NCBI RefSeq assembly: GCF_004764705.1
Contig: NZ_SHLX01000025.1
Coordinates: 1 to 64,000 of the forward strand
Length of the DNA: 64,000 nucleotides
DNA from: Paenibacillus cymbidii
Lineage (GTDB): Bacteria > Bacillota > Bacilli > Paenibacillales > NBRC-103111
Direction of reading: 5' to 3'
Position 1 is the stretch's first letter. The number at the start of each line of letters is the position of its first letter. Shown one piece after another: positions 45,664 to 54,597 of this stretch. The notes under the pieces were generated by a model, which saw nothing but the letters and a program-made list of their open reading frames with translations, searched no databases and was not told the DNA's origin. Made by a program: the position numbers and the translations under genes.

Positions 45664-47403
45664 CTATTCTTCCTCGAACAACTTTTCGCCGCGGTGCAAA
45701 CGCGAGGCGATTTTCGCCGTATGCGGCAGCTCCCGCGCCGTTGGCGCATGAGCTGCCAAATAGCGGGCACAGGCAAGCAGACAGGTTTCTTTGGCCTTAC
45801 CGGCAAATGCATCGGCGCGTGCGTCCCAATGTTCGTATTCGGTGACTGCGGCCTCATAAAGCTGAAAGGTATGGAAGTCCGCATCCTCGCGAAGCAAACT
45901 GTGCCCCAATATGCCGAGCAGAACCTGCGGGTCGCGATTTTCGCCCAGATAGCCGGTTACCCAGCTTGCCGCCTCATCAACTTGCTGCCTGCGGTCCATC
46001 AAGTCAAGCAGTTCCTGCGGCGCGTAGCTGCGCCCGCTTGTCGGCTTCGGTTTCGACGCTCGCGGCACATTCAGAAAACGGTCATGATAAATGGCCATCG
46101 CCCCGTAATAAAGCGCCCGATTAAGAAGCGGCTCCTTGGAGCGACGCAGACGTTCATGTACCGCATGGGCGTAAGTAAAAGTATGCAGCACGGCGATCCA
46201 GTCGCCAAACTCGTTCTGGGTGTGAAACCGGACGATCCGCTCGGCAGCGGCCAGACAGATCAATTGCGCCAGCCGTTCCGGCGATGCTCCGCCCAGCAGG
46301 AGCCGGGTCAACTGATCGACCGTCTCCAATACCCGATCGCTGAGCAGTTGATCCACCATGGCCTGTTCGTCAAGTTCATCAAGTGTGTCGGATTGGTTCG
46401 TAGCCTCCCGCAACTGCAGCTTTGCGAAAGCATACCGCAGCGGTGCGACCAGATCGACCGGCGCTTGCCAGTGATGAAGCTCCTCGCTGCGGACGGGCGA
46501 ACGGAGCAGCGGGACAAGCGAAGCGAGAATCGGCTCTGCGAGCGAAGTTCCCAAGCTTTCCAGCGCCTCGAAAGCTTTATGATGAAAATCGAACGTATGG
46601 CCGCCGTCCAAATAAAAATGGTCCGTCACCGAAATCAGCAGCATATCCGCCAGTTGCTCCGTCGAAGCTCCCTTGGCGATTGCCGTCAGGAGTACTTTCT
46701 CCGCCCCTTGGGTATCGCGAACCCGGGCACAGTTCCGGTACCACTCCATCACTCTCTCCATAGAGGCCGGCGAGGCGGGCAGCGCCCCAAGCAGGTGCCG
46801 GGGAGCACGGCCGGCGCTGGCTCTGGCTACTTGTACCAAGCCGTGATACAAGGCGAGGAAACGATCCGACGCATCGAGCTTGGGCAGCACGTTTCTCATC
46901 GCGGTCAGGATGGTCAAACCTGCTCCCCATCCATTTCCTTGCGACGTGCCGAACGCAACGCCGATCCGGACGATTTCGTCCGCCGGGACGCCGGATTCGA
47001 CCAAGCCGACGACCGCCTTGGCGATTACGATGCCGATGTTCTGTTCAAGCCCTTCCCGCAAACGCTGTTTGAGTTTCTCGGTATGACCAACGTTCCTTGC
47101 TTTCGAGTTGACCCAGATTTGTTCGCGCTCGATCTTGACTTCATAGGCCGGCACGTCGTCCGCCCACGGGTCCAATGTCCCGCCGCTGCAAATGTCGAAG
47201 CGCGCATGATGCCAGTGGCAGGTCAATATCCCGTCGCAGACACTTCCCAAGTGAAGCGGAAAACCGAGATGCGGGCATCGATTGTCAATTGCTCGGAACT
47301 CATGTTCGTGGTAAAATACGGCAATTCCGCCTTTGATCACTTTCGCGTGTATTTGCTTCAGTTCCTCCAAAGTGCCCGCGAGAATCCATCCCTCCGTGCT
47401 CAT
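45664..47403 (-). CDS. Rieske [2Fe-2S] protein with large helical domain
   Basis: The 579-residue protein has a Rieske domain (about 1-105) with ligands C43, H45 (CPH) and C62, H65 (CHWH). About 470 residues of helical sequence follow, resembling no oxygenase domain I know and lacking a mononuclear iron motif. Rieske parts of this kind usually pass electrons to a partner or sense redox state. The helical part contains many His and Trp residues (DHFYLDGGHTFDFHH) that could bind metal. No cysteine-rich partner gene is nearby. Confidence 0.88.
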   Translation of the reverse strand: MSTEGWILAGTLEELKQIHAKVIKGGIAVFYHEHEFRAIDNRCPHLGFPLHLGSVCDGILTCHWHHARFDICSGGTLDPWADDVPAYEVKIEREQIWVNSKARNVGHTEKLKQRLREGLEQNIGIVIAKAVVGLVESGVPADEIVRIGVAFGTSQGNGWGAGLTILTAMRNVLPKLDASDRFLALYHGLVQVARASAGRAPRHLLGALPASPASMERVMEWYRNCARVRDTQGAEKVLLTAIAKGASTEQLADMLLISVTDHFYLDGGHTFDFHHKAFEALESLGTSLAEPILASLVPLLRSPVRSEELHHWQAPVDLVAPLRYAFAKLQLREATNQSDTLDELDEQAMVDQLLSDRVLETVDQLTRLLLGGASPERLAQLICLAAAERIVRFHTQNEFGDWIAVLHTFTYAHAVHERLRRSKEPLLNRALYYGAMAIYHDRFLNVPRASKPKPTSGRSYAPQELLDLMDRRQQVDEAASWVTGYLGENRDPQVLLGILGHSLLREDADFHTFQLYEAAVTEYEHWDARADAFAGKAKETCLLACARYLAAHAPTARELPHTAKIASRLHRGEKLFEEE

Positions 47404-47566
47404 CCGTAATCGCCTCCGCCTCCGCGTATTCCATCTCTTTCAGTATACACCAATTGAGCGAAGGTTCACTTGTCGTCGTCCGGCCAAGGGACTTTCCGGA
47501 ACTGGATAGGATGAGGATGAATGGGGATTATAAGTCCGTTCGTCAAATCAAAGGAGGTATTCATCC

Positions 47567-47980
47567 ATGCAATACGCCAACAACGGCACTCAACAAGCGC
47601 TTCAGCAATGCGAGCAAATCGTTCAACAGTTGATCCAGCAAACCCAGCAAGCCAGCCAAAATTATCAACTGCTGCTGCAGCAGGAGCAACAAAATGCGCA
47701 GCGCCTCGAAGAGTTGGCCCAGCGGGAACAACGCGCTGCACAAACGATTCAGACCGCGCTTCAAGGACATCAAACATGCATCCAGCAATTGCAGCACGTC
47801 ACGCAGCTATGCAAACAAGTGGAGCAACAGGTTCAACAACAATCCTTCAATACCGTCTATTCGCCTTACGCAAACACGCAACAGCAGCAACCGATGTTTG
47901 GCCAGCAGCACGGCATGTTCACCGGTGCCAATACCGGCACAGGCATGCACACGAATACGAACTTCAGATCGATGCAGTAA
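47567..47980 (+). CDS. Gln-rich coiled-coil protein
   Basis: The 137-residue protein is about one third Gln. Residues 8-95 form a probable coiled coil (QQCEQIVQQLIQQTQQASQ), followed by a Gln/Asn/Gly/Met-rich tail (MFGQQHGMFTGANTGTGM). It contains three Cys and no signal peptide. Such short Gln-rich proteins occur in Paenibacillus and resemble spore coat-type proteins, but that role is inference. AAAGGAGG before the ATG suggests high expression, and a strong terminator follows. Confidence 0.8.
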   Translation: MQYANNGTQQALQQCEQIVQQLIQQTQQASQNYQLLLQQEQQNAQRLEELAQREQRAAQTIQTALQGHQTCIQQLQHVTQLCKQVEQQVQQQSFNTVYSPYANTQQQQPMFGQQHGMFTGANTGTGMHTNTNFRSMQ

Positions 47981-47993
47981 ATGAGGAAAACGC

Positions 47994-48019
47994 AAGCCCG
48001 CCGTTTTGGCGGGCTTTTT
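47994..48019 (+). terminator. Terminator of the Gln-rich protein gene
   Basis: Stem AAGCCCGCC/GGCGGGCTT with a TTTT-type loop, followed by T. Confidence 0.93.
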
Positions 48020-48111
48020 GGCGTGTTCATATATATTTGGAAGTCCTTCTTCTGGTACACTAATTGTAATACCTCTGTTGTCCTCGCCCAAGAAAGGAGC
48101 GGTGCACAAGG

Positions 48112-48480
48112 ATGGGACAGTTCAAAATGAAGCGGGTTTACGAAGCGGCGGACGGAAGCGACGGGGATCGGGTGCTGGTGGACAGGCTGTGGCCGCGGGG
48201 AATGACCAAGGAGCGCGTCGGCGCGGACGTTTGGCTGAAAGAGATTGGCCCCACTCCCGAATTGATTCGCTGGTTCGGTCATCGGCCGGAACGATACTAT
48301 GAGTTTCGAACGCGTTATGTCGCGGAGTTGAATAGCGAGGCGTTGCAACCGTATGTGGACCGACTGCTGGAACGGGTGCAAGCGCGGGACGTGACGTTGC
48401 TGTATTCGGCCAAAGACGAACAACACAATCAGGCGGCTGTTCTGATGGAGTATTTGAAGGAACGGCAAGGCGGCGGCTGA
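48112..48480 (+). CDS. DUF488 family protein
   Basis: The 122-residue protein carries the DUF488 signature VLVDRLWPRGMTKE near the N-terminus, ELIRWFGHRPERYYEF in the middle, and LLYSAKDEQHNQAAVL at the end. The family (YeaO type) has no firm function. The site AAAGGAG is 11 bases before the ATG. Confidence 0.9.
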   Translation: MGQFKMKRVYEAADGSDGDRVLVDRLWPRGMTKERVGADVWLKEIGPTPELIRWFGHRPERYYEFRTRYVAELNSEALQPYVDRLLERVQARDVTLLYSAKDEQHNQAAVLMEYLKERQGGG

Positions 48481-48639
48481 AACTATTGTAACGTTGCGGG
48501 TTGTAACGCGATTTCCACGTTGTCTTTCAAAGGATCATGTGATTGAATAAATGTGGGTCCAACGTAATCGTTTCGTCAAGCGGAAAATAGTCCCAAACGA
48601 TCAGATGCCCGATCAATCAATCTCGTGGAGTTGATAGAT

Positions 48640-49584
48640 TTGAGAAGGAAGCTTGCGCTTGCTGCCCTGCTGATCGGTCTGCTGCTTTCGCTGATACCCG
48701 CAGCGGCGTTTTCGGAGACGTTCGACGCAAGTAATTACACGGAATGCGCGAATGAAAACGGTACATGCACTTTCGAAGGAACAAGAGTTGTAGCTTATGG
48801 CGCAAACGGCCATTATGCCTTTGGAGTATTTACGTCAATCACACCGTGTACGAATGGCGTCTTTGGCGATCCGATTGGCGGAACCGCCAAGAAGAGCTAC
48901 TACAAAAACGGAGACAAGACGCCTCCCGTAACATCGGACGATGCGCCGACCATATGGGTGAATCACGCGGTGACGGTGAATTTGTCCGCGACGGACGGTC
49001 TCGCCGGTTCGGGGGTAGCCGCTACATACTATAACTTGGACGATAACGGGGAGCAATCGGGTACGACTATTGCCGTAAGCACGGAAGGCATCCATACGAT
49101 TCTGTATTGGAGCGTGGATCAGGCAGGAAAGGTCGAGGCACCGCGCACAACAACCGTCAAAATCGACAAAACCGCGCCGTGGACGACAAGCGCTGCGTCC
49201 CCGGGCTGGGCGAACGCAACCGTAACCGTTACTTTCAGCACATATGATTACGGTTCCGAGGTAGCTTCTACATTCTACACTGTGGACGACGGCGTTCCGC
49301 AAACGGGCACGTCGGTGACGATTGCGGCGATTGGCGACCATTCGCTCGAATATTGGAGCACGGATCACGCCGGAAATATCGAAAGCAAGCACCGCACGAC
49401 TGTCCGTGTCAAGCCGCTGCCGCTGGACAGCGCGGGACAGTTTCATCTTGTCGATGCCTTGCATGTCATCCAACAAGGCACTCTGGAAGAGAAAGATTTG
49501 AATGGCGACGGCCTGTTTAATCGCGATGACGTCATCATTATGTTGCAGTCCATTACGCCAGTGAGCATGTTTTTGCCTGGTTAG
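48640..49584 (+). CDS. Secreted Ig-like protein with dockerin-like tail
   Basis: The 314-residue protein has a signal peptide (MRRKLALAALLIGLLLSLIP), a Cys-containing domain (CANENGTCTFEGTRVVAYGA ... GDPIGG) seen in some carbohydrate-active proteins, and two OmpL47-type beta repeats (about 90-255). The tail includes the calcium-binding DLNGDGLFNRDDV preceded by a weaker repeat (FHLVDALHVIQQG), as in a degenerate type I dockerin. The TTG start follows GTGGAG at 8 bases; a GTG five codons upstream overlaps that site. Confidence 0.8.
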   Translation: MRRKLALAALLIGLLLSLIPAAAFSETFDASNYTECANENGTCTFEGTRVVAYGANGHYAFGVFTSITPCTNGVFGDPIGGTAKKSYYKNGDKTPPVTSDDAPTIWVNHAVTVNLSATDGLAGSGVAATYYNLDDNGEQSGTTIAVSTEGIHTILYWSVDQAGKVEAPRTTTVKIDKTAPWTTSAASPGWANATVTVTFSTYDYGSEVASTFYTVDDGVPQTGTSVTIAAIGDHSLEYWSTDHAGNIESKHRTTVRVKPLPLDSAGQFHLVDALHVIQQGTLEEKDLNGDGLFNRDDVIIMLQSITPVSMFLPG

Positions 49585-49596
49585 ATGTTGCCGAAC

Positions 49597-49628
49597 CGAA
49601 ATAGCCCATATTAAATGGCCTACTACGG
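49597..49628. repeat. Solitary type B palindrome of the dispersed element
   Basis: AAATAGCCCATATTAAATGG with TAGGCCATTT-type symmetry matches the outer B palindrome of the four-palindrome element. No A palindromes follow at the expected distance. It is either a remnant or an independent site. Confidence 0.5.
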
Positions 49629-49719
49629 CACCCATTTGACCCGTTGCGATGAAAATAGATGCGAAAGAGACTCCCGCAAAAAAATAGGTGAAAATTTTGC
49701 GGAATGTTGTGTACAAAAT

Positions 49720-49746
49720 GTATCTATTATGATACGATACGTATCA
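49720..49746 (+). promoter_or_regulatory. GATAC-N5-GTATC operator region upstream of the cohesin-dockerin gene
   Basis: The dyad GATAC-N5-GTATC (49731-49745) has flanking T and A, and its N5 spacer is itself GATAC. A further GTATC lies at 49720-49724. The same dyad stands upstream of the next cohesin gene (53340-53354). A -10-like TATTAT/TATGAT overlaps. Regulator unknown. Confidence 0.5.
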
Positions 49747-49877
49747 AGCAGATGTATTTTGCATCCATAGTCCCAATAATGAAATGAGGTGCCAAGGAAC
49801 TAAAAAAACGTTGCTCGCAGGTCTCGGGAAGAACAGGAAAGGCAGGTGTATCCATTTTATCACGAGGAGCTATGTCG

Positions 49878-52800
49878 ATGAAAAAAACGGTAACAAAACG
49901 TTTGGCCACTGTCGCACTATCGTGCATTCTGGTGGCTGGATCTATGTATGTAGTGCCGGTGGCTTCCGCTGCTGGCCAAGTGTTCCGCGATGATTTTGGT
50001 GCGGCGGGGTCCGCGCTGACAGGCTGGACGACCAGCGGAGGAACATGGAGCAAGTCGGGCAATGCCGCCCAAGGCCAAATTTACGGCAACTCAAGCATCG
50101 GAAAACTGACTCGGGCAGATCAGGGCACGAATTTTACGTTTGAAGCCGATGTGATCCCGAAGTCGCAAGATGCGGTCGGTTATTTGCTCTTCCGCAGCAA
50201 CAGCGGGTATACGAATTATTACAGTGTGGCGGTGAATAACGATACGAACAGTATCGTCCTCTACAAGACGACAGGGTCGACCGTTTCCTCCCTGGACTCA
50301 GCCAATGTCTCGATCAGCACGGACAGCAGCTATCATGTGAAGATCGTCGCATCCGGCTCCAGTATCAACGTCTATTGGAACAATTCCGCTACCGCCAGCC
50401 TGACGGCTGCCGACACCGCTTACAGCTCCGGCCAGTTCGGCCTCGGGGTGAAAAACAATGTGAACTATGCAAACGGAACGGTGCAATTCGACAATGTGAA
50501 TGTGTATGACGACGCCGTTGTGTTCGCCACTAACGGAAGCGCCGTACCGGCCAAAAGCGTTTCCACCGCCGTCAACGTTTATCCGAGCGGAGCAGGCTCC
50601 CTGCAGTACCAGTGGACGCAAAGCAGCGCCAATCCGGGCAGCTCCGGTTGGACGACTTTCAGCAATGGCGCAACGATAACGAAAAATAGCGGCGACGGCG
50701 ATTGGTACTTGCACGTCCGATACGTCGTTTCCGGCACCACCTATATTGCGCCCTCTTCCAACGTCTTCAAGCTGGACAACACCAAGCCGGTCATCACGCT
50801 GAACGGCGCCAACCCGCTCGTCGTTGCGCTCGGCGGCACATTCACCGATCCCGGCGCTACGGCAACGGACAACCTTGACGGCACGGTTGCAGTAACCGTC
50901 AGCGGCTCCGTCAACACCGCCGCAGCCGGCAGCTACACGCTGACGTACAGCGCGACGGATTCGGCTGGCAACAGTGCCAGCGCGACGCGCACGGTGCAAG
51001 TCGTCGACCAGGACGCTCCGGTCATCACGCTGAACGGCGCCAACCCGCTCGTCGTTGCGCTCGGCGGCACATTCACCGATCCCGGCGCCACGGCGACGGA
51101 CAACCTTGACGGCGCGGTTGCAGTTACTGTCAGCGGCTCAGTTAACACCGCCGCAGTAGGCAGCTACACACTGACGTACAGCGCAACGGACTCGGCTGGC
51201 AACAGCTCCAGCGCGACGCGCACGGTACAAGTTGCCGACCAGGACGCTCCGGTCATCACGCTGAACGGCGCCAACCCGCTCGTCGTTGCGCTCGGCGGCA
51301 CATTCACCGATCCCGGCGCTACCGCAAATGACAACCTCGACGGCTCGGTTGCAGTAACGGTCAGCGGCTCGGTCAACACCGCCGCAGCCGGCAGCTACAC
51401 GCTGACCTACAGCGCAACGGATTCGGCTGGCAACAGTACCAGCGCAACGCGCACGGTACAAGTTGCCGACCAGGAGGCTCCGGTCATCACGCTGAACGGC
51501 GCCAACCCGCTCGTCGTTGCGCTCGGCGGCACATTCACCGATCCCGGCGCTACGGCAACGGACAACCTTGACGGCACGGTTGCAGTAACCGTCAGCGGCT
51601 CCGTCAACACCGCCGCAGCCGGCAGCTACACGCTGACGTACAGCGCAACGGACTCGGCTGACAACAACGCCAGCGCAACGCGCACGGTACAAGTTGCCGA
51701 CCAGGACGCTCCGGTCATCACGCTGAACGGCGCCAACCCGCTCGTCGTTGCGCTCGGCGGCACATTCACCGATCCCGGCGCTACCGCAAATGACAACCTC
51801 GACGGCGCGGTTGCAGTTACTGTCAGCGGCTCCGTCAACACCGCCGCAGTAGGCAGCTACACACTGACCTACAGCGCAACGGACTCGGAAGGCAACAGCT
51901 CCAGCGCAACGCGCACCGTTACGGTTGCCGATCTCACGCCGCCGGTCATTACGCTGATCGGTCCGGATTCGCTCACCATCGAGTTGGGCAGCTCGTACAC
52001 CGATGCCGGAGCAACGGCGTTTGACAATGTCGACGGCGATCTTGGCGCGCTGACGCCATCCGGCTCGGTCGATACCAGCCAAGTCGGCACGTACAGCCTG
52101 GTCTTCAACGTGTCCGATGCGGCCGGCAATGCGGCAACCGCCGTCACTCGCACGGTTCATGTGCAGGATACGGCCGTATCGCACAGCTTCGCACCTAATG
52201 GCGACGCCACCGCCCACAAGACGGCATCCACCGTCGCAACGGTGACGGGATCGGGCATCAGCGACCTCGGCTACCAATGGACGCAAAGCAGCGAAGAACC
52301 GGCAGGCGGCAGTTGGACTTCGTTTGCCAGCGGCGAAACGATCGGCCAACTGTTCGGCAACGGCAACTGGTACTTGCATGTGAAGTACACGAAGAACGCG
52401 CAGGAGCATCAGTTCGTCTCGAACGGTTTCCTGCTCGACAACAGCAAGCCCGTCATTGCCTTGAACGGCTCGGCAACGGTTACGCTCAATCTCGGGGAAA
52501 CTTACACCGAACAAGGCGCAACGGCAACGGACAATATCGATACGAATTTGACAGTGACCCCGAGCGGCAGCGTCAATACGTCGACCGCCGGAACGTATAC
52601 GGTCAGCTATAACGTGGCCGATGCGGCCGGGAACGCAGCAGACACCGTCACCCGTACCGTAATCGTGGCGCAAGCGGGCGAACTGGCGACGACGCTGAAC
52701 GGGCTGGCCAGCGTAGGGGCGGGCAAACCGTTCACCGTAACGCTCGGACTGAAAAATGTGACGGACGCTGTATATGCCCAGGATATTACAGTAAGCTTCG

Positions 52801-53273
52801 ATCCGCTCAAGGTCGAGTTCGAGTCGGCCGCATCCGCGCAGACCGGGCTCAGCCTGATCAGCACCACCCAAACCGCGCCGGGGCAAATGCGCTTCATTCT
52901 GGTCAGCCAAGGCGCTGAACATGCGATTTCCGGCACTGCGCCGGTACTGCAGCTGAACTTCAAAGCGAAGTCGCTGGCTGAGCAAACGACGAGCGTTATT
53001 GCCGCAACAACCGCCAAAGTGGCGGACGGAACCGGCCATGAGCAGTTGGCGGCAACAAGCTCGCTCAGCGTATCGATCCAGGTTGCCATCCCGGGCGACG
53101 TCAATCAGGACGGCACGGTAAGCATCGGCGATCTCGCATTGGTTGCCGCCTACTACGGCATCGATTGGTTGAATCCAAACTGGCCGCTGGTCGAAAACGC
53201 CGATTCGAACGACAACCACGTCATCGATATTGCCGACCTGGCGGCCATGGCGCAAAAAATCGTCGGCGAATAA
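49878..53273 (+). CDS. Surface protein with Ig-like repeats, cohesin and dockerin
   Basis: The 1131-residue exported protein has a signal peptide (about 1-32) and a LamG/concanavalin-like domain (about 36-205, FRDDFGAAGSALTGW). Two divergent Ig-like domains (about 215-302 and 770-855), five near-identical 77-residue DUF5011-type repeats (304-690) and two diverged repeats follow. It ends with a cohesin-like domain (about 935-1065, AQDITVSFDPLKVEFESA) and a type I dockerin (1070-1131, GDVNQDGTVSIGDLALVAAY and ADSNDNHVIDIADLAAM). Both partner modules in one chain could allow self-assembly. The second ATG is chosen because GAGGAG lies 8 bases upstream. Confidence 0.9.
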   Translation: MKKTVTKRLATVALSCILVAGSMYVVPVASAAGQVFRDDFGAAGSALTGWTTSGGTWSKSGNAAQGQIYGNSSIGKLTRADQGTNFTFEADVIPKSQDAVGYLLFRSNSGYTNYYSVAVNNDTNSIVLYKTTGSTVSSLDSANVSISTDSSYHVKIVASGSSINVYWNNSATASLTAADTAYSSGQFGLGVKNNVNYANGTVQFDNVNVYDDAVVFATNGSAVPAKSVSTAVNVYPSGAGSLQYQWTQSSANPGSSGWTTFSNGATITKNSGDGDWYLHVRYVVSGTTYIAPSSNVFKLDNTKPVITLNGANPLVVALGGTFTDPGATATDNLDGTVAVTVSGSVNTAAAGSYTLTYSATDSAGNSASATRTVQVVDQDAPVITLNGANPLVVALGGTFTDPGATATDNLDGAVAVTVSGSVNTAAVGSYTLTYSATDSAGNSSSATRTVQVADQDAPVITLNGANPLVVALGGTFTDPGATANDNLDGSVAVTVSGSVNTAAAGSYTLTYSATDSAGNSTSATRTVQVADQEAPVITLNGANPLVVALGGTFTDPGATATDNLDGTVAVTVSGSVNTAAAGSYTLTYSATDSADNNASATRTVQVADQDAPVITLNGANPLVVALGGTFTDPGATANDNLDGAVAVTVSGSVNTAAVGSYTLTYSATDSEGNSSSATRTVTVADLTPPVITLIGPDSLTIELGSSYTDAGATAFDNVDGDLGALTPSGSVDTSQVGTYSLVFNVSDAAGNAATAVTRTVHVQDTAVSHSFAPNGDATAHKTASTVATVTGSGISDLGYQWTQSSEEPAGGSWTSFASGETIGQLFGNGNWYLHVKYTKNAQEHQFVSNGFLLDNSKPVIALNGSATVTLNLGETYTEQGATATDNIDTNLTVTPSGSVNTSTAGTYTVSYNVADAAGNAADTVTRTVIVAQAGELATTLNGLASVGAGKPFTVTLGLKNVTDAVYAQDITVSFDPLKVEFESAASAQTGLSLISTTQTAPGQMRFILVSQGAEHAISGTAPVLQLNFKAKSLAEQTTSVIAATTAKVADGTGHEQLAATSSLSVSIQVAIPGDVNQDGTVSIGDLALVAAYYGIDWLNPNWPLVENADSNDNHVIDIADLAAMAQKIVGE
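50787..51941 (+). repeat. Five 231-bp in-frame direct repeats
   Basis: The segment starting GTCATCACGCTGAACGGCGC recurs at 50790, 51021, 51252, 51483 and 51714, exactly 231 bp apart. Each unit encodes 77 residues, a DUF5011/Ig-like fold. The DNA is nearly identical between units, including synonymous sites, which points to recent duplication or gene conversion. A sixth unit beginning near 51950 is diverged. Confidence 0.95.
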
Positions 53274-53292
53274 TCGACCGGCAAGCAACAAA

Positions 53293-53327
53293 CAAGAGGA
53301 TCAGAGAACATCGCTCTGATCTTCTTG
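53293..53327 (+). terminator. Hairpin after the cohesin-dockerin gene
   Basis: A 14-bp stem with one mismatch (CAAGAGGATCAGAG and CTCTGATCTTCTTG) with a 7-nt loop stands 19 bases after the stop. The downstream T stretch is weak, so partial read-through into the cohesin-SLH gene is possible. Confidence 0.65.
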
Positions 53328-53339
53328 TTCGCTTGAACC

Positions 53340-53354
53340 GATACAATTCGTATC
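53340..53354 (+). promoter_or_regulatory. GATAC-N5-GTATC dyad before the cohesin-SLH gene
   Basis: GATAC-AATTC-GTATC, with flanking C and G extending the symmetry, lies 30 bp before the start codon and 13 bp after the hairpin. It shares half-sites and spacing with the dyad at 49731-49745. Confidence 0.5.
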
Positions 53355-53384
53355 GAAACCAACCCATTTCGGAGGGATATTTTG

Positions 53385-54413
53385 ATGAAACGAACTACCG
53401 GCCTGCTTCTGCCGCTGCTGCTCGTATGGGCGGGACTCGCCGCCTCCGTCCCGGCGGCCCGGGCGGCGGATGCGCCGACGTTTTTGTTGTCCGTTGCCGA
53501 CAACGACCCTAACCACGAGTTGCTCACCATTACGCTGCAAGGGGAACATATCAACGACCTGTATGCTTATGAAGCCAGGTTCGCGTTTGATCCGGATCGT
53601 ATGGAACTGATCGGCTCGAAGTCCAATCTGGACGGCTTTTCGGTTGCGCCCTCCGTGAAGGACAAGCAGCTCGTCCTTGCCCACACGAAGGTTGGCAAAG
53701 TGAAAGGCGAATCCGGATCCGTGGCGCTCGAAACGTTGACGATCAAACCGAAGAAGCCCGGCTCCACCTCCCTGCGGCTGCTTGCCGTCAATACGGTCGG
53801 AAGCGACAAGAGCGAGCGGTTGATCGAAACGGACCAGACGGTCCGGCTGCTGAAGCTGTTCCCGGATTTGCGCCATCATTGGTCGCAAGACGACGTCATG
53901 TGGATGGTCGACCGCCAAATCGTCGACGGCATGGACGACGAGCATTTCAGTCCCGATACGAATGTCACGCGGGCACAATTCGCCAAATTGCTGGCGGTGG
54001 CGCTGAAGCTGGAGAACAAGGCGGCGAAGCTGCCGTTTGCGGATGTGGCGGACGACGCCTGGTACGCGGACACGGTTCGTGGGGCGTATGCCGCCGGCAT
54101 TGTGGAAGGCGTTTCGGATACGGCATTCGAACCGGAGACTGCGATTACGCGGGAACAGATGGCAGCGATGCTGCTGCGGGCGCAAGCGTATGCCGGCGGC
54201 CGGAAGCAGCCGGTCGCCGCGCTCGCGTCCATGCCCGAACCGCTTGACGGAGCGGAAGTCAGCGACTGGGCCAAAACAATCGTCCGCCAAACCATGGCGG
54301 CGAAGCTGATGAACGGCAGAGCCGACGGCATCTTTGCCCCGTTGTCCCAGGCAACGCGGGCGGAAGCGGCGGTTGTCGTCAAACGGCTGCTGAACGGCCT
54401 GGAGGCGGAATAA
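53385..54413 (+). CDS. Cohesin-SLH surface anchor protein
   Basis: The 342-residue protein has a signal peptide (MKRTTGLLLPLLLVWAGLAA ... ARAA), a cohesin-like domain (about 30-140; YAYEARFAFDPDRMELIGS and LAHTKVGKVKGESGSVALE) and three SLH motifs (about 155-342; DEHFSPDTNVTRAQFAKLL, DTAFEPETAITREQMAAML, DGIFAPLSQATRAEAAVV). This is the plan of a wall-bound anchoring scaffoldin: SLH binds wall polymer and cohesin binds a dockerin. The neighbouring dockerin protein is the natural partner. The ATG follows GGAGGG; the preceding TTG is in frame. Confidence 0.9.
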   Translation: MKRTTGLLLPLLLVWAGLAASVPAARAADAPTFLLSVADNDPNHELLTITLQGEHINDLYAYEARFAFDPDRMELIGSKSNLDGFSVAPSVKDKQLVLAHTKVGKVKGESGSVALETLTIKPKKPGSTSLRLLAVNTVGSDKSERLIETDQTVRLLKLFPDLRHHWSQDDVMWMVDRQIVDGMDDEHFSPDTNVTRAQFAKLLAVALKLENKAAKLPFADVADDAWYADTVRGAYAAGIVEGVSDTAFEPETAITREQMAAMLLRAQAYAGGRKQPVAALASMPEPLDGAEVSDWAKTIVRQTMAAKLMNGRADGIFAPLSQATRAEAAVVVKRLLNGLEAE

Positions 54414-54597
54414 TCGCTTGAACCTTCACGCAAACAATCGCATCGCCTTGCCGTCGCCACGGTCCCCCTCGCCGCTTGCCAGCGCGAGCCGGGGACTTTG
54501 CGCTGACGGGGGCTTGTTACCGAATGAACGGCCTGTCCCGTCTAATGAATAAGAAGCATCCATCCAATCAACCTTCGCCACAGAGGAGAGCGCGCCC

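Noticed and set aside
45589..47409. Open frame of 606 codons on the + strand opposite the Rieske gene
   Set aside because: The minus frame has intact Rieske ligands. The + frame has no recognisable motif and is a high-GC shadow.
49785..49870. Possible c-di-GMP riboswitch before the cohesin-dockerin gene
   Set aside because: Surface protein genes often have one, but I could not find the GEMM conserved blocks or a convincing fold.
50787..51941. Regular repeats as a CRISPR array
   Set aside because: Units are 231 bp, contiguous and in frame within one gene, without spacers.
51138..53291. Open frame of 717 codons on the minus strand opposite the Ig-repeat protein
   Set aside because: Its repeats only mirror the 231-bp coding repeats of the real gene, and its composition (Arg, Cys, Ala) is that of a shadow frame.
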